The notes below the pieces were generated by a model. It had not been told where the DNA came from. It did not search any database and saw only the letters and a list, made by a program, of their open reading frames with translations. 64,000 nucleotides of DNA from JAPPHY01 sp965247535 (GTDB lineage: Bacteria; Chloroflexota; Dehalococcoidia; Lucifugimonadales; UBA2985): contig OZ252018.1 of the NCBI GenBank assembly GCA_965247535.1, positions 1,240,001-1,304,000 of the forward strand, given 5' to 3'. Below are positions 8,624 to 17,293 of this stretch, one piece after another. The translations under genes and the position numbers were made by a program. The stretch's first letter is position 1; the number at the start of each line of letters is the position of its first letter.

Positions 8624-9146
8624 CCGTTCAACGTTCGCGCTGCTTGCGGCGGCAGCACTTTCGCTGCTCCTGGTGTCCTGCGCAGGCGCCACCGGGCCCG
8701 CGGAGGTGGTCGAGGCCTACCTGTCGGACGCCGCGAGCGGCGACGCCGATAAGGCCATTGAGCGATGGGAGCTGTCGGAGCTTGGACCCGCCCCTGCAGA
8801 CCTGGCGCCGGAGCAGTCAATCACACGCGTGGAGGGCCGAAGGGAGCTGGTGCAGGCGCTGACGAGCGCCCTGGCAGCCGCCGGTGACGACGTCAGCTGG
8901 CAGCGCAGCGGCCTGGTGCTCTACGATCTGGCCGACGGCATGCCCACAGTCACCGAGAACGCAGACGAGGCGCAGGTTGCGACCGTGGAGATTGCCCTGA
9001 CGCTGGAGCGCGGCGACGCGGGCGCCGTGGAGGAAGCCCTGGCGTTCACGCTGTGGCGTCGCGCAGACAACGGCTGGCTGGTAACAGGGCTGGACAAGGG
9101 CCTCGCAGTGCTGGAGGAGTTCCTGGAAGAGCTCCGCCGCAATTGA
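8589..9146 (+). CDS. Small predicted lipoprotein inside the purine operon
   Basis: Starting at the ATG at 8589, inside purE, this 185-residue protein has a classical lipoprotein signal: a short charged start, the hydrophobic stretch FALLAAAALSLLLVSC with the lipobox LVSC, then an acidic mature region. The mature part (PAEVVEAYLSDAASGDADKAIERW...) resembles the NTF2-like or DUF4878-type domains common in secreted lipoproteins: a helix pair, a strand with VEIALTLERGD, and WRRADNGWLVTGLD at the end. The overlap with purE is 35 bases. No link to purine synthesis is evident; co-transcription is the only sign of a connection. Confidence 0.75.
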   Translation: MASTGNVWPQASRSTFALLAAAALSLLLVSCAGATGPAEVVEAYLSDAASGDADKAIERWELSELGPAPADLAPEQSITRVEGRRELVQALTSALAAAGDDVSWQRSGLVLYDLADGMPTVTENADEAQVATVEIALTLERGDAGAVEEALAFTLWRRADNGWLVTGLDKGLAVLEEFLEELRRN

Positions 9147-9185
9147 CACGCAGCCGTTTTCGGTGCAATCGCTCGGAGAATTCCC

Positions 9186-9214
9186 TTGTAGCGAGAATTC
9201 GAACGGGGTATCAT
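9186..9214 (+). promoter_or_regulatory. Predicted purB promoter
   Basis: TTGTAG (9186-9191) and TATCAT (9209-9214) stand 17 bp apart in the 107-base gap before purB. Two copies of GAGAATTC (starting at 9178 and 9193) flank the -35, a possible small direct repeat. Confidence 0.45.
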
Positions 9215-9253
9215 TTTCAGGCGGCCGTTTGAGCCGGACCCAAGAGGTGCAGG

Positions 9254-10549
9254 GTGATTGACAGATATGCCCGGCCAGCCATGAAGCAGGTGTGGTCGGA
9301 GGAAAACAAGAACGACAAGTGGCTCCAGGTGGAGCTTGCAGTCTGCGAGGCGTGGACTGAGGAAGGCACAATTCCGCTGGACGACATGGCCAAGCTCCGC
9401 ACGGCTCGCTACGACCCGGTACGCATGAGTGAGGTCTTCGAGCGCACGCGCCACGATATGACGGCCTTCCTCCAGTCGGTAACGGCCGGGCTGGGCGATG
9501 AAGGCCGCTGGCTCCACATGGGCCTCACCTCACACGACGTCCAGGACACGGCGCAAAGCCTCCAGATGGTGGAGGCCGCCGACATACTGCTGGAGGACGT
9601 GGACGCGCTCATGACCGCAATTCGCAAGCTGGCCGTGGAGCACAAGCAGACTCCCATGATGGGCCGCACCCACGGCGTCCACGCCGAGCCAACCACGTTC
9701 GGCCTGAAGATGGCGCTCTGGTGGGACGAGATGCGGCGGCAGCGGGAGCGCCTGGAGCAGGCGCGCCGCACGATTGCCGTGGGCAAGATATCCGGGGTTG
9801 TGGGTACGTACGCCACCGTTCCTCCGCAGATCGAAGAGCGCGTGTGCGCCCAGTTCGGCATAACGCCCTGCCCTGTTTCCAACCAGGTGGTGCAGCGGGA
9901 CCGCCACGCCCAATTCGTCACTACGCTGGCGCTCGTTGCGGCTTCCCTTGAGAAGTTCGCCACGGAGGTCAGGGGTCTCCAGCGTACGGAGGTCAGGGAG
10001 GTCGAGGAGCCGTTCGGTCAGGGACAGACCGGCTCGTCCGCCATGCCGCACAAGAAGAACCCGGAGCTTTCGGAGCGGGTCTGCGGACTGGCGCGCCTCA
10101 TCCGCGGCCACTCAGTGACTGCGCTCGAGAACGTGGCGCTGTGGCACGAGAGGGACATCAGTCACTCCTCGGCGGAGCGCCTGATTCTACCCGACTCCTG
10201 CATGGCCCTGGACTACATCCTGGACATCTTCACCCGAGTCATGTCCGGCCTGCGGGTGTACACGGAGCGGATGCGGCAAAATATAGAGCTGACCAGGGGA
10301 CTCGTGTTCTCACAGAGGGTGCTGATAGCGCTGCTGGAGAGCGGGCTGAGCCGCGAGCGGTCCTACGAGATCGTCCAGGCCTGCGCGATGAGGTCGTGGG
10401 ACGAGTCGGCTGACTTCCGCGATCTGCTCAGGCAGGAACCTGAAGTGACGGAGAGGTTGCCTGGCGATGAGCTGGAGGCAATCTTCGACTACAACTACTA
10501 CATGAGATACGTCGAGGACTCGTTCATGAGGCTGGGCCTCGACGACTAA
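9254..10549 (+). CDS. purB: Adenylosuccinate lyase
   Basis: PurB splits SAICAR to AICAR and adenylosuccinate to AMP. The 431-residue protein carries the fumarase-superfamily signature GSSAMPHKKNP, the TSHDVQDTAQSL and GRTHGVHAEPTTFG blocks with catalytic histidines, and HERDISHSSAERLILPD. Length is typical. The GTG start follows a predicted promoter. purC follows after 17 bases. Confidence 0.97.
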   Translation: MIDRYARPAMKQVWSEENKNDKWLQVELAVCEAWTEEGTIPLDDMAKLRTARYDPVRMSEVFERTRHDMTAFLQSVTAGLGDEGRWLHMGLTSHDVQDTAQSLQMVEAADILLEDVDALMTAIRKLAVEHKQTPMMGRTHGVHAEPTTFGLKMALWWDEMRRQRERLEQARRTIAVGKISGVVGTYATVPPQIEERVCAQFGITPCPVSNQVVQRDRHAQFVTTLALVAASLEKFATEVRGLQRTEVREVEEPFGQGQTGSSAMPHKKNPELSERVCGLARLIRGHSVTALENVALWHERDISHSSAERLILPDSCMALDYILDIFTRVMSGLRVYTERMRQNIELTRGLVFSQRVLIALLESGLSRERSYEIVQACAMRSWDESADFRDLLRQEPEVTERLPGDELEAIFDYNYYMRYVEDSFMRLGLDD

Positions 10550-10566
10550 CGGAGGAGCGTATCGAC

Positions 10567-11502
10567 ATGCCGGAAAATGCCATTGCATACACGGAACTAC
10601 CCAACCTGCTGCACCGCGGCAAGGTGCGCGACACCTTCGATCTCGGAGACGGTTGCCTTCTGATGGTGGCCTCGGACCGCATTTCGGCGTTCGACGTGGT
10701 GCTGCCAACGGCCATACCGCAGAAGGGGTTGGTGCTCTCACGCCTGTCGAGCTACTGGTTCGAGAGAACGGGCCACATAGTCCCCAATCACCTCATCGCC
10801 ATGGCGAACCAAGCGGACAGGCTTGAAGCCGGCTCAACAGGTGCGACTCTGCCGGGCGACCTCGCCCCGGAGATCGCCGCCAGGGCCATGGTGGTCCGAA
10901 AGGCGGAGCGAATCGACATTGAGTGCGTGGTCCGGGGCTACATCACCGGATCTGCGTGGGCGGAGTATCGTTCGAGTGGCACGGTGGGCGGCTCGGCAAT
11001 GCCGGAGGGCATGAGGGAGGGCGATATGTTCCCGCAGTCGCTCTTCACGCCTACCACCAAGGCGGAGACGGGCCACGACATGCCCATGAGCATGGACGAG
11101 GTGCGGGACATGGTGGGCCCGGAGCTGGCTGAGAAGCTGGAGGATACGAGCCGCAGGGTTTACGAGTTTGCCAGGGACGAGGCAAGGGCCCGCGGCATCA
11201 TCATCGCCGATACCAAGATGGAGTTCGGGCTTCTGGACGGCGAGCTGATACTGATTGACGAGCTTCTCACTCCGGACTCGAGCCGCTTCTGGGACGCCGC
11301 GGGCTACGAGCCAGGCAAGTCTCAGCCCAACTTCGACAAGCAGTTCGTGCGGGACTGGCTCCTGAACAGCGGCTGGGACCGGGAGCCCCCTGCGCCGGAG
11401 CTGCCCCCGGACGTTGTGGACATGACTCGCGACAGGTACATCGAGGCGTTCGAGCGCATCACCGGACAGGCTTGGACCGACCTCGAAGGGCAGGCGGGCT
11501 AA
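10567..11502 (+). CDS. purC: SAICAR synthase
   Basis: PurC couples CAIR and aspartate using ATP to form SAICAR. The 311-residue product has LLHRGKVRDTFDLGD, ASDRISAFDVVLPT, IECVVRGYITGSAWAEY and IIADTKMEFGL, all standard for the long PurC form. The ATG has CGGAGGAG upstream. The stop TAA shares a base with the start of the DUF3105 gene. Confidence 0.97.
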   Translation: MPENAIAYTELPNLLHRGKVRDTFDLGDGCLLMVASDRISAFDVVLPTAIPQKGLVLSRLSSYWFERTGHIVPNHLIAMANQADRLEAGSTGATLPGDLAPEIAARAMVVRKAERIDIECVVRGYITGSAWAEYRSSGTVGGSAMPEGMREGDMFPQSLFTPTTKAETGHDMPMSMDEVRDMVGPELAEKLEDTSRRVYEFARDEARARGIIIADTKMEFGLLDGELILIDELLTPDSSRFWDAAGYEPGKSQPNFDKQFVRDWLLNSGWDREPPAPELPPDVVDMTRDRYIEAFERITGQAWTDLEGQAG

Positions 11503-12128
11503 TGGCGGCAAGGGGGCGGGATCGCAGGCGCAGGGCACTGCAGCGACACGACAGGCGGGAGTCGCGCCGTGAAAGGCAGCGATCTCGCAAGCGGTTCAGA
11601 AGATACGCATTCGGGGCCATTGTCGGCATCGGCGGCGTGATGATCGTGCTCTCCCTGGTCATACCGGCCTCGCTTGGCCAGGTGGGGCGGACCGCGGAGA
11701 CCTCCGCCGAGCAGGGCGTCGAGGTGAGCATACAGGCCAACGAGGTGGTTGAGCCCGACCAGCCCCATCCGGCGTACAGCTCCTCGCCACCCACCTCCGG
11801 CTGGCGTTACGACATCCCGCTGGAGGAGATCACCTGGGGCAGTCGCGCAGAGGAGGTAATCGACGAGGAACAGGTGTCATACCTTGAGCGGGGAGGCATC
11901 ATGGTGCAGTACAACTGCCCTGAGGATTGCCCTGGCCTAGTGGGACAGCTGGAGTCTGTGGTCAACCGCTACCCGGAGGGCGTGGTTCTCGCACCGAACT
12001 CGGCGATTGACACGACGATTGCTCTCACGGCGTGGGGCTGGATAGACACGCTGGAGATCTTCGACGACCCGCGCATCGACGACTTCATCCAAACCTACCT
12101 TGGCCGCGGGCCGTCCACCTTCCGCTAG
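11502..12128 (+). CDS. DUF3105 membrane-anchored protein
   Basis: The 208-residue protein begins with a very basic cytoplasmic tail (about 30 residues rich in Arg), one membrane helix (AFGAIVGIGGVMIVLSLVI), then an extracytoplasmic DUF3105 domain recognisable by YSSSPPTSGWRYD and VQYNCPEDCPGLVGQLE...VVLAPN...IALTAWGW. The ATG overlaps the purC stop by one base. The function of DUF3105 is unknown. Its place between purC and purS suggests only co-transcription. Confidence 0.85.
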   Translation: MAARGRDRRRRALQRHDRRESRRERQRSRKRFRRYAFGAIVGIGGVMIVLSLVIPASLGQVGRTAETSAEQGVEVSIQANEVVEPDQPHPAYSSSPPTSGWRYDIPLEEITWGSRAEEVIDEEQVSYLERGGIMVQYNCPEDCPGLVGQLESVVNRYPEGVVLAPNSAIDTTIALTAWGWIDTLEIFDDPRIDDFIQTYLGRGPSTFR

Positions 12129-12136
12129 GAGCGCCG

Positions 12137-12391
12137 ATGTTTCTCGCCAGGGTGTACGTCACTCTCAAGCCCACCGTGAACGATCCGCAAGGCCGAACCA
12201 TCCTTGGCGGGCTGAGGAGCCTTGGCTTCAGCGGCGCCGAGGACGTGCGGGCCGGCAAGTACCTTGAGATCAGGCTGGACGCTGGGGCGCGCTCGGAGGC
12301 GGAGGCCATGGTGGATGAGATGTGCCGCAGGCTGCTGGCCAACCCGGTTATCGAGAGCTACCGCTACGACGTGGAAGAGGCGCCCGCCTAG
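12137..12391 (+). CDS. purS: PurS subunit of FGAM synthase
   Basis: The 84-residue protein starts FLARVYVTLKPTVNDPQG and contains the VRAGKYLEI and MCRRLLANPVIESYRYD blocks of PurS. PurS joins small PurL and PurQ into the formylglycinamidine ribonucleotide synthase complex and dimerises as a small beta-alpha sheet. purQ and purL normally follow it; here the next gene is hisB on the other strand only 8 bases away, so those partners must lie elsewhere. The start is an ATG 8 bases after the previous stop with TAGGAGCGCCG upstream. Confidence 0.92.
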   Translation: MFLARVYVTLKPTVNDPQGRTILGGLRSLGFSGAEDVRAGKYLEIRLDAGARSEAEAMVDEMCRRLLANPVIESYRYDVEEAPA

Positions 12392-12399
12392 CTGGCGTT

Positions 12400-12999
12400 C
12401 TACTCGCTGATCGTGCCTTTCGTGCTGGGCACATCGCCCGCGGCCCTGGGATCAACCGCAACCGCCGTCCGCAGTGCCCTGGCCAGCGCCTTGAACAGCG
12501 CCTCGGCGCGATGGTGATCGTTGGCGCCGGCGAGCACCTGGGCGTGCAGGTTCACCTTGCCCTCCAGCGCAAAAACCTCCAGGAAGTGGCGAACCAGGTC
12601 GGACGGCAGGTCACCTATGGTAGGGCCATCGAAGGCGGCTCTCACCACCGCGTAGGGCCTGCCTCCCAGGTCGAGCGCCACCATCACCAGCGTCTCGTCC
12701 AGGGGCACTACCTGGTGCCCCATGCGAGTGATGCCCTTCCCCTCTCCCAGTGCCTGGTGAAGCGTCTGACCCAGCACAATGCCCACGTCCTCCACAAGGT
12801 GATGCCACCCCGGCGAGAGGTCACCAGAAGCCGTGACAGTCACGTCTATTAGGCCGTGGCGAGCCAGCTGCTCCAGCAGGTGGTTCAGCATGCCGTTAGG
12901 GGTGTCAACGGAGGCCTGCCCGGTGCCGTCGAGGTCCAGCGTAACCTCAACCTGGCTCTCCCGGGTGTCCCTCCTGACGGTCGCCCTGCGATCGCTCAC
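12400..12999 (-). CDS. hisB: Imidazoleglycerol-phosphate dehydratase
   Basis: HisB removes water from imidazole-glycerol phosphate (step 6-7 of histidine synthesis). The 199-residue protein shows the paired metal motifs GWHHLVEDVG and NDHHRAEALF. The GTG start at 12999 is chosen because GGAGAC lies six bases upstream and it begins MSDRRATVRRDTRESQVEV as is usual; a TTG at 13014 would add five residues. It is the last gene of the minus-strand his operon and converges on purS. Confidence 0.95.
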   Translation of the reverse strand: MSDRRATVRRDTRESQVEVTLDLDGTGQASVDTPNGMLNHLLEQLARHGLIDVTVTASGDLSPGWHHLVEDVGIVLGQTLHQALGEGKGITRMGHQVVPLDETLVMVALDLGGRPYAVVRAAFDGPTIGDLPSDLVRHFLEVFALEGKVNLHAQVLAGANDHHRAEALFKALARALRTAVAVDPRAAGDVPSTKGTISE

Positions 13000-13050
13000 G
13001 TGCGTCTCCAGCAAGTCGATTGCGTGCGGCGCGTGCCCGGCGCCGGAAGC

Positions 13051-14142
13051 CTACGGCCCTACGAGGGTTTCCTCCAGGGCGGTGACCAGCGCATCGGTGT
13101 GCTCCGGCCGGCCAACGGATATCCGCAGTGAGTCCCTGATCCGCGGCGCGTTGAAGTATCGCACAAAGATACCCTTCCGCGCCAGCGCTTGAAACACTGG
13201 CAGCGCCTTCCCGTGGTCGACCTCGCACAACAGGAAATTTGCCGAGGACGGGAGCGGGTGAATTCCCGGGATGTCCTTCAGACGGGCGAATAGACGCTCA
13301 CGCTCCTCCACAATCGCGGCCACGTTACCCATCAGGTGGTCGAGGTCCGCCAGGGATGCCAGCAGCGCCACTTCCGCGGCGGCGTTGACATTGTAGGGCT
13401 GCTTGATGTCCATGAGCAGTTCCAGCAGCCTTGGCGCCATGATTCCGTAGCCTATGCGCAGTCCGGCCAGACCGGCCCACTTGCTGAGCGTTCGCAGCAC
13501 CACAAGGTTTGGATGCTCCGGCACCAGGTGGGCAAACGTCTGACCGCTGAACTCGAAGTAGGTCTCGTCTACAACCACGAGTATGGGCGAGTCCAGCAGG
13601 CTCAGCACCATTTCCTCGGTGACGGAGTTGCCCGTGGGGTTGTTGGGCGAAGTCAGGAAGATGACCTTGGTCATGGTGCCAATCACGCTCTTGACCTCGT
13701 CGATGTCCACCTGAAAGTCATCGTCCCTGGGAATGTTTATCAGTGTGCCACCGTTCACCTGTGTGCTGAAGGAGTACATACCGAAGGTAGGAGGACAGCT
13801 GATGACCCTGTCGGCCGGCTCAATCGTGGCCCTGAGCACCAAATCGATAATCTCGTCCGCTCCCGCGCCGGCCATGATGTACTCCGCAGACAAGCCGGTG
13901 TACTCCTCAAGCGCCCTCCTGCAGGCGACCTGGCCGGCATCCGGGTAGATGTGGTAGCCCCGGTAGCCGGCAAGCGCCTCCAGCACCCGCGGCGATGGGC
14001 CGTAGGGGTTCTCGTTGGCGTTCAGCTTGATGACGCTCTCCGGTGGTATTCCGGCGGTCTGAGCGAGCGCGGCCGGAGAGTCTACGGCCTGGTATGGCCG
14101 CAGCTCCCGTAAGTCGGGGCGAAATAGCCTGGAAACGTCCAA
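13051..14142 (-). CDS. hisC: Histidinol-phosphate aminotransferase
   Basis: The 363-residue PLP enzyme has NANENPYGPSPRV, the substrate block FLTSPNNPTGN, VVDETYFEF, and the lysine region RTLSKWAGLAGLRIGYG whose Lys forms the Schiff base. It converts imidazole-acetol phosphate to histidinol phosphate. The start is TTG with AGGAGC five bases upstream. It lies 20 bases after hisD and 51 before hisB. Confidence 0.96.
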   Translation of the reverse strand: MDVSRLFRPDLRELRPYQAVDSPAALAQTAGIPPESVIKLNANENPYGPSPRVLEALAGYRGYHIYPDAGQVACRRALEEYTGLSAEYIMAGAGADEIIDLVLRATIEPADRVISCPPTFGMYSFSTQVNGGTLINIPRDDDFQVDIDEVKSVIGTMTKVIFLTSPNNPTGNSVTEEMVLSLLDSPILVVVDETYFEFSGQTFAHLVPEHPNLVVLRTLSKWAGLAGLRIGYGIMAPRLLELLMDIKQPYNVNAAAEVALLASLADLDHLMGNVAAIVEERERLFARLKDIPGIHPLPSSANFLLCEVDHGKALPVFQALARKGIFVRYFNAPRIRDSLRISVGRPEHTDALVTALEETLVGP

Positions 14143-14162
14143 TGTGTGCTCCTAAGCGCGGT

Positions 14163-15518
14163 TCAGACCGCTCCTCCTCCGCCGGCGCCGTCACGCCCGC
14201 CGCGCTCCAGCCTGATCTCCACGGCCCGTGCGTGGGCGTCGAACTGCTCTGCGCGGGCCAGTATCGCGGCCGTGCCGGTGAGCCTGCGCGCCATCGCAGG
14301 GTCCAGCGCGACCACCGGCGTGCGCTTGATGAACTGCGAAACGCCAAGGCAGGAGTTGAAGCGGGCCGTGCCTCCCGTTGGCATCACGTGGCTGGGTCCG
14401 GCGACGTAGTCGCCCATAACCTCCGGCGAGTGGTCACCGAGGAAGATTCCCCCAGTGTGGCGCACCTTGCCCACGGCGCTCCAGGGTTCGCTGATCATGA
14501 GGCACAGGTGCTCAGGGGCGTACTCGTTGGCGAGCTGAATCGCCTCGTCGAGGTTGTCCACAACGACGAAAGCGCCGCGCCCGTCGATGGAGGCCGCTGC
14601 GGTGTCGCCGCGAGGGAGGGCGGCCAGCTGCCGCTGCAACTGCTCCTGGATCGGGGCTATCAATTCCTCGCAGGTGGTGATCAGCACCGGCGTAGCCAGC
14701 AGGTCGTGCTCGGCCTGGCCCAGCAGGTCGGCCGCGCACAGCGCCGGGTTGGCGGTCTCGTCCGCGATGATGAGAGTTTCCGTGGGGCCTTCCAGCCCGT
14801 CGATGCCCACCTGCCCGTACACCATTTTCTTGGCAAGCGTCACGAAGACGTTGCCCGGGCCGCAGATCATGTCCACCTTCGGGACCGTCTCGGTGCCGTA
14901 GGCCATTGCGGCGATTGCCTGAGCGCCACCGATCTGAAAGACACGCCTGACTCCGGCAACCTGCGCGGCGGCCATAACCGCAGGCGGCGGTCCCTGCTCA
15001 CCGCGTGGCGGAGTCGCCAGCACGATCTCCCTCACACCGGCAACTCTCGCGGGTATCGCGGTCATCAGCACAGTGGACGGGTACGCGGCGCGCCCTCCGG
15101 GAACATACACGCCCACGCGCTCCACGGGCGTAATGATCTCGCCGAATCCGTTGTCCATGTCCATCCACGGTTTCGGCATGGTCGCTGCGTGGTACTGCCG
15201 GACGCGTGAGGCGGACGTGTTGAGCGCGTCCACAATCTCCCGCGGCACTTCCGATCCTAGAAGCCTCACCTCATCGCGAGTCAGCTCCAGGGACTCCGGC
15301 TCGGCTCCGTCTATGCGGCGGGTGTACTCCCGAACGGCCTCGTCGCCGCGCTCTGCCACGTCGCGGATGATGAGCGCGACGACCTCCTCAGGCGTCATGG
15401 GCTGCCCGAAGACCCGCTCGATACCCGCAGCCATCTCCGGCGAGGAGGCCTGATCCCGCAGGAACGCCTCGCGATCGAGAGCCCTTCTGCCCTCCTCTAT
15501 TCCTCTGACTACCCTCAT
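14163..15518 (-). CDS. hisD: Histidinol dehydrogenase
   Basis: HisD oxidises histidinol to histidine in two NAD-dependent steps using zinc. The 451-residue product contains YVPGGRAAYPSTVLM, CGPGNVFVTLAKK, GPTETLIIADE, DLLGQAEHD (zinc-binding) and GPSHVMPTGGTARF. Its ATG overlaps the stop of the upstream phospholipase-like gene (ATGA). The C-terminus is slightly long and ends in a Gly/Ala-rich tail. Confidence 0.97.
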   Translation of the reverse strand: MRVVRGIEEGRRALDREAFLRDQASSPEMAAGIERVFGQPMTPEEVVALIIRDVAERGDEAVREYTRRIDGAEPESLELTRDEVRLLGSEVPREIVDALNTSASRVRQYHAATMPKPWMDMDNGFGEIITPVERVGVYVPGGRAAYPSTVLMTAIPARVAGVREIVLATPPRGEQGPPPAVMAAAQVAGVRRVFQIGGAQAIAAMAYGTETVPKVDMICGPGNVFVTLAKKMVYGQVGIDGLEGPTETLIIADETANPALCAADLLGQAEHDLLATPVLITTCEELIAPIQEQLQRQLAALPRGDTAAASIDGRGAFVVVDNLDEAIQLANEYAPEHLCLMISEPWSAVGKVRHTGGIFLGDHSPEVMGDYVAGPSHVMPTGGTARFNSCLGVSQFIKRTPVVALDPAMARRLTGTAAILARAEQFDAHARAVEIRLERGGRDGAGGGGAV

Positions 15519-16276
15519 GCGAGGTACTCCCGCGAGAACTCCATGAGGTCACTGATGCTGCGCTCCCGAAAGTCTTCGAAGAGCTGCCGGTCAATGGTCT
15601 CAAAGATGCGGTCCAGCCCGCGAGGGACGGACTCAAGGAACTCCTCCACCATGTCCTGTGTGCGATTGGTCTCGTCCGCCCGTCGCGCCACAACGCGGCG
15701 GGCCATGAATCTCAGGCGATCCCAGGTAAAGCTCCAGCTCAGCGTTCCCTCGATCCACTCGCGCCACTCGCACATCGTGTCCGACGAGATGAAGCCGACG
15801 TCCACGTCCTTTTCCGCCTGCGCGATGTACGGGCGGAGCGTCTCGAGACCGCCCAGAGCCAGCTGCTCCCGCCTGTCGAGCTCCAGCTGCAATGCCCTGT
15901 CCATCAGGTCACCCTGGTGCGGGTCTTCGTAGACGGCGCGATTGCCGAAGTACGGTCGGTACAGGCCGAGAATCCATAGCTCGTCGGACAGCAGGTGGGA
16001 CGCGTAGCCGACTACAAAGGCCACGGTGGCCTCGGAGAGGTCGCCGAAGCTGGCCAGGTGGGGATGCAGTCGGAACATGCCGTCCAGGCCGTCGCCCTTG
16101 TTGTGGAAGTCCAGGTCCGCGAAGTGGGTGTCGTCACGCTTCCCCTTGGTGATGATGCGGATGTCAGGAGTCACCGAGCCAAGCAGGAAGGCCCCCAGGT
16201 GTCTATTGATCACGGGATGCTCAAGCCGCGAGGCGGCTTCCTTGGCCATGCCCAGGTGGGCGCTGAGGTTGGGCAT
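15515..16276 (-). CDS. Zinc-dependent phospholipase C-like protein in the his operon
   Basis: The 253-residue protein follows the pattern of the zinc-dependent phospholipase C / S1-P1 fold family: an early SAHLGMAKEA histidine, GSVTPDIRI with the metal-binding Asp, HFADLDFHN, and VGYASHLLSDELW with a buried His-Asp pair. No signal peptide is visible, so it probably acts in the cytoplasm. It sits between hisG (15 bases) and hisD (ATGA overlap), so it is translated with the histidine genes, yet no histidine step needs such an enzyme. Substrate unknown. Confidence 0.75.
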   Translation of the reverse strand: MPNLSAHLGMAKEAASRLEHPVINRHLGAFLLGSVTPDIRIITKGKRDDTHFADLDFHNKGDGLDGMFRLHPHLASFGDLSEATVAFVVGYASHLLSDELWILGLYRPYFGNRAVYEDPHQGDLMDRALQLELDRREQLALGGLETLRPYIAQAEKDVDVGFISSDTMCEWREWIEGTLSWSFTWDRLRFMARRVVARRADETNRTQDMVEEFLESVPRGLDRIFETIDRQLFEDFRERSISDLMEFSREYLA

Positions 16277-16291
16277 TGCTTCCTCCGACCC

Positions 16292-17293
16292 TCAGCCCGC
16301 CCGTCCAAGCGCCTGCAGAAGCGACTGGTAGGCGTTGCAACGGTCCTGGAATACGTAGTGGGACTGAGAGACCGTCACGCTCCCAGCGCCAATCTCACGC
16401 AGGTGGTCGACGGCCTCCAGGAGGCGTTCCCTGGGCACAACCAGAGTCACGGCGAACCACGTCCCTTCGTCCTCGCTGTACACCCTTGCGATAGTGGGGC
16501 CCTTCAGGCCGGAGACCTCCGGTCTTCGCGTGACCTCTTCCGCAACTTCCTCAGGTGAAGTGCCGAGGATGTTTGCGGTGATGCTGAAGAAGTCCCTTGC
16601 GCGCAGGTGTGCCTCCGCCTGCTCTAACAGAATGCGCGTCTCGCGCAGTGCCACAGGCTCCTCGGCAAGTCGACGCCCGTTGCCGATGATGCACGCTTGT
16701 GAAGCCAGGATGGTTCCGTTCTCCACCGTCTTCAGCCGGTTCTCGCGCATGGTTGTGCCCGTCGAGGAAATGTCCGCGATGATATCAGCGAAACCCATGG
16801 CGGGCGCCGCCTCCAGGGTGCCGCTGGACTGGACCACTGAGTAGTAGCTCACGCCGTGCCTGAGCATGTGCCGCTCCACGAGCCTCGGATACTTGGTGGC
16901 GATCTTGAGGTCGCGGCCGTGCTCGCGCATGTCCACGGAGAGGTCCGCCAGGTCGCTCATAGAGTCCACGTCCAGCCACGAGTCGGGCACGCCCACCATG
17001 AGCTTGCAGCCGCCATAGCCCAGGTCGTCCATGACCAGGATGGCGTCTCCTCCCTCCGGGCACATCTCCATGTAGCGGTCCAGTCCGGTGATGCCCAGGT
17101 CCACGCTGCCCTCCTCCACCTTCAGCGGGATGTCCGCCGTCCGCTGGAACAGGACGGTGGCGCCAGACCCGCCGCCGATGGTGCCGGTGTAGCGGCGCGA
17201 GTTGGCGCGCTCCACCGGCAGGCCGCTGCTGCGCAGGAAGCTCAGGGTGGACTCGTAGAGCTCACCGTCGCTGGGAATGGCCAGGCGTAGAAT
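16292..17293 (-). CDS. hisG: ATP phosphoribosyltransferase, long form, apparent AUU start
   Basis: HisG catalyses the first step of histidine synthesis, joining ATP and PRPP. Expected HisG features appear directly from the ILRLAIPSDGELYES start, then DLGITGLDRYME, GYGGCKLMVGVPD, KYPRLVERHM, and ADIIADISSTGTTMREN (PRPP loop). The tail from about residue 255 (GLKGPTIARVYS...REIGAGSVTVSQSHYVF) matches the regulatory HisG_C domain, so this is the long form (333 residues). No ATG, GTG or TTG lies at the right place. The frame has an ATT at 17293-17291 with GGAGG six bases before it (17304-17300), inside the hisZ end. A TTG at 17350 would add 19 unlikely residues. Confidence 0.93.
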   Translation of the reverse strand: MLRLAIPSDGELYESTLSFLRSSGLPVERANSRRYTGTIGGGSGATVLFQRTADIPLKVEEGSVDLGITGLDRYMEMCPEGGDAILVMDDLGYGGCKLMVGVPDSWLDVDSMSDLADLSVDMREHGRDLKIATKYPRLVERHMLRHGVSYYSVVQSSGTLEAAPAMGFADIIADISSTGTTMRENRLKTVENGTILASQACIIGNGRRLAEEPVALRETRILLEQAEAHLRARDFFSITANILGTSPEEVAEEVTRRPEVSGLKGPTIARVYSEDEGTWFAVTLVVPRERLLEAVDHLREIGAGSVTVSQSHYVFQDRCNAYQSLLQALGRAG

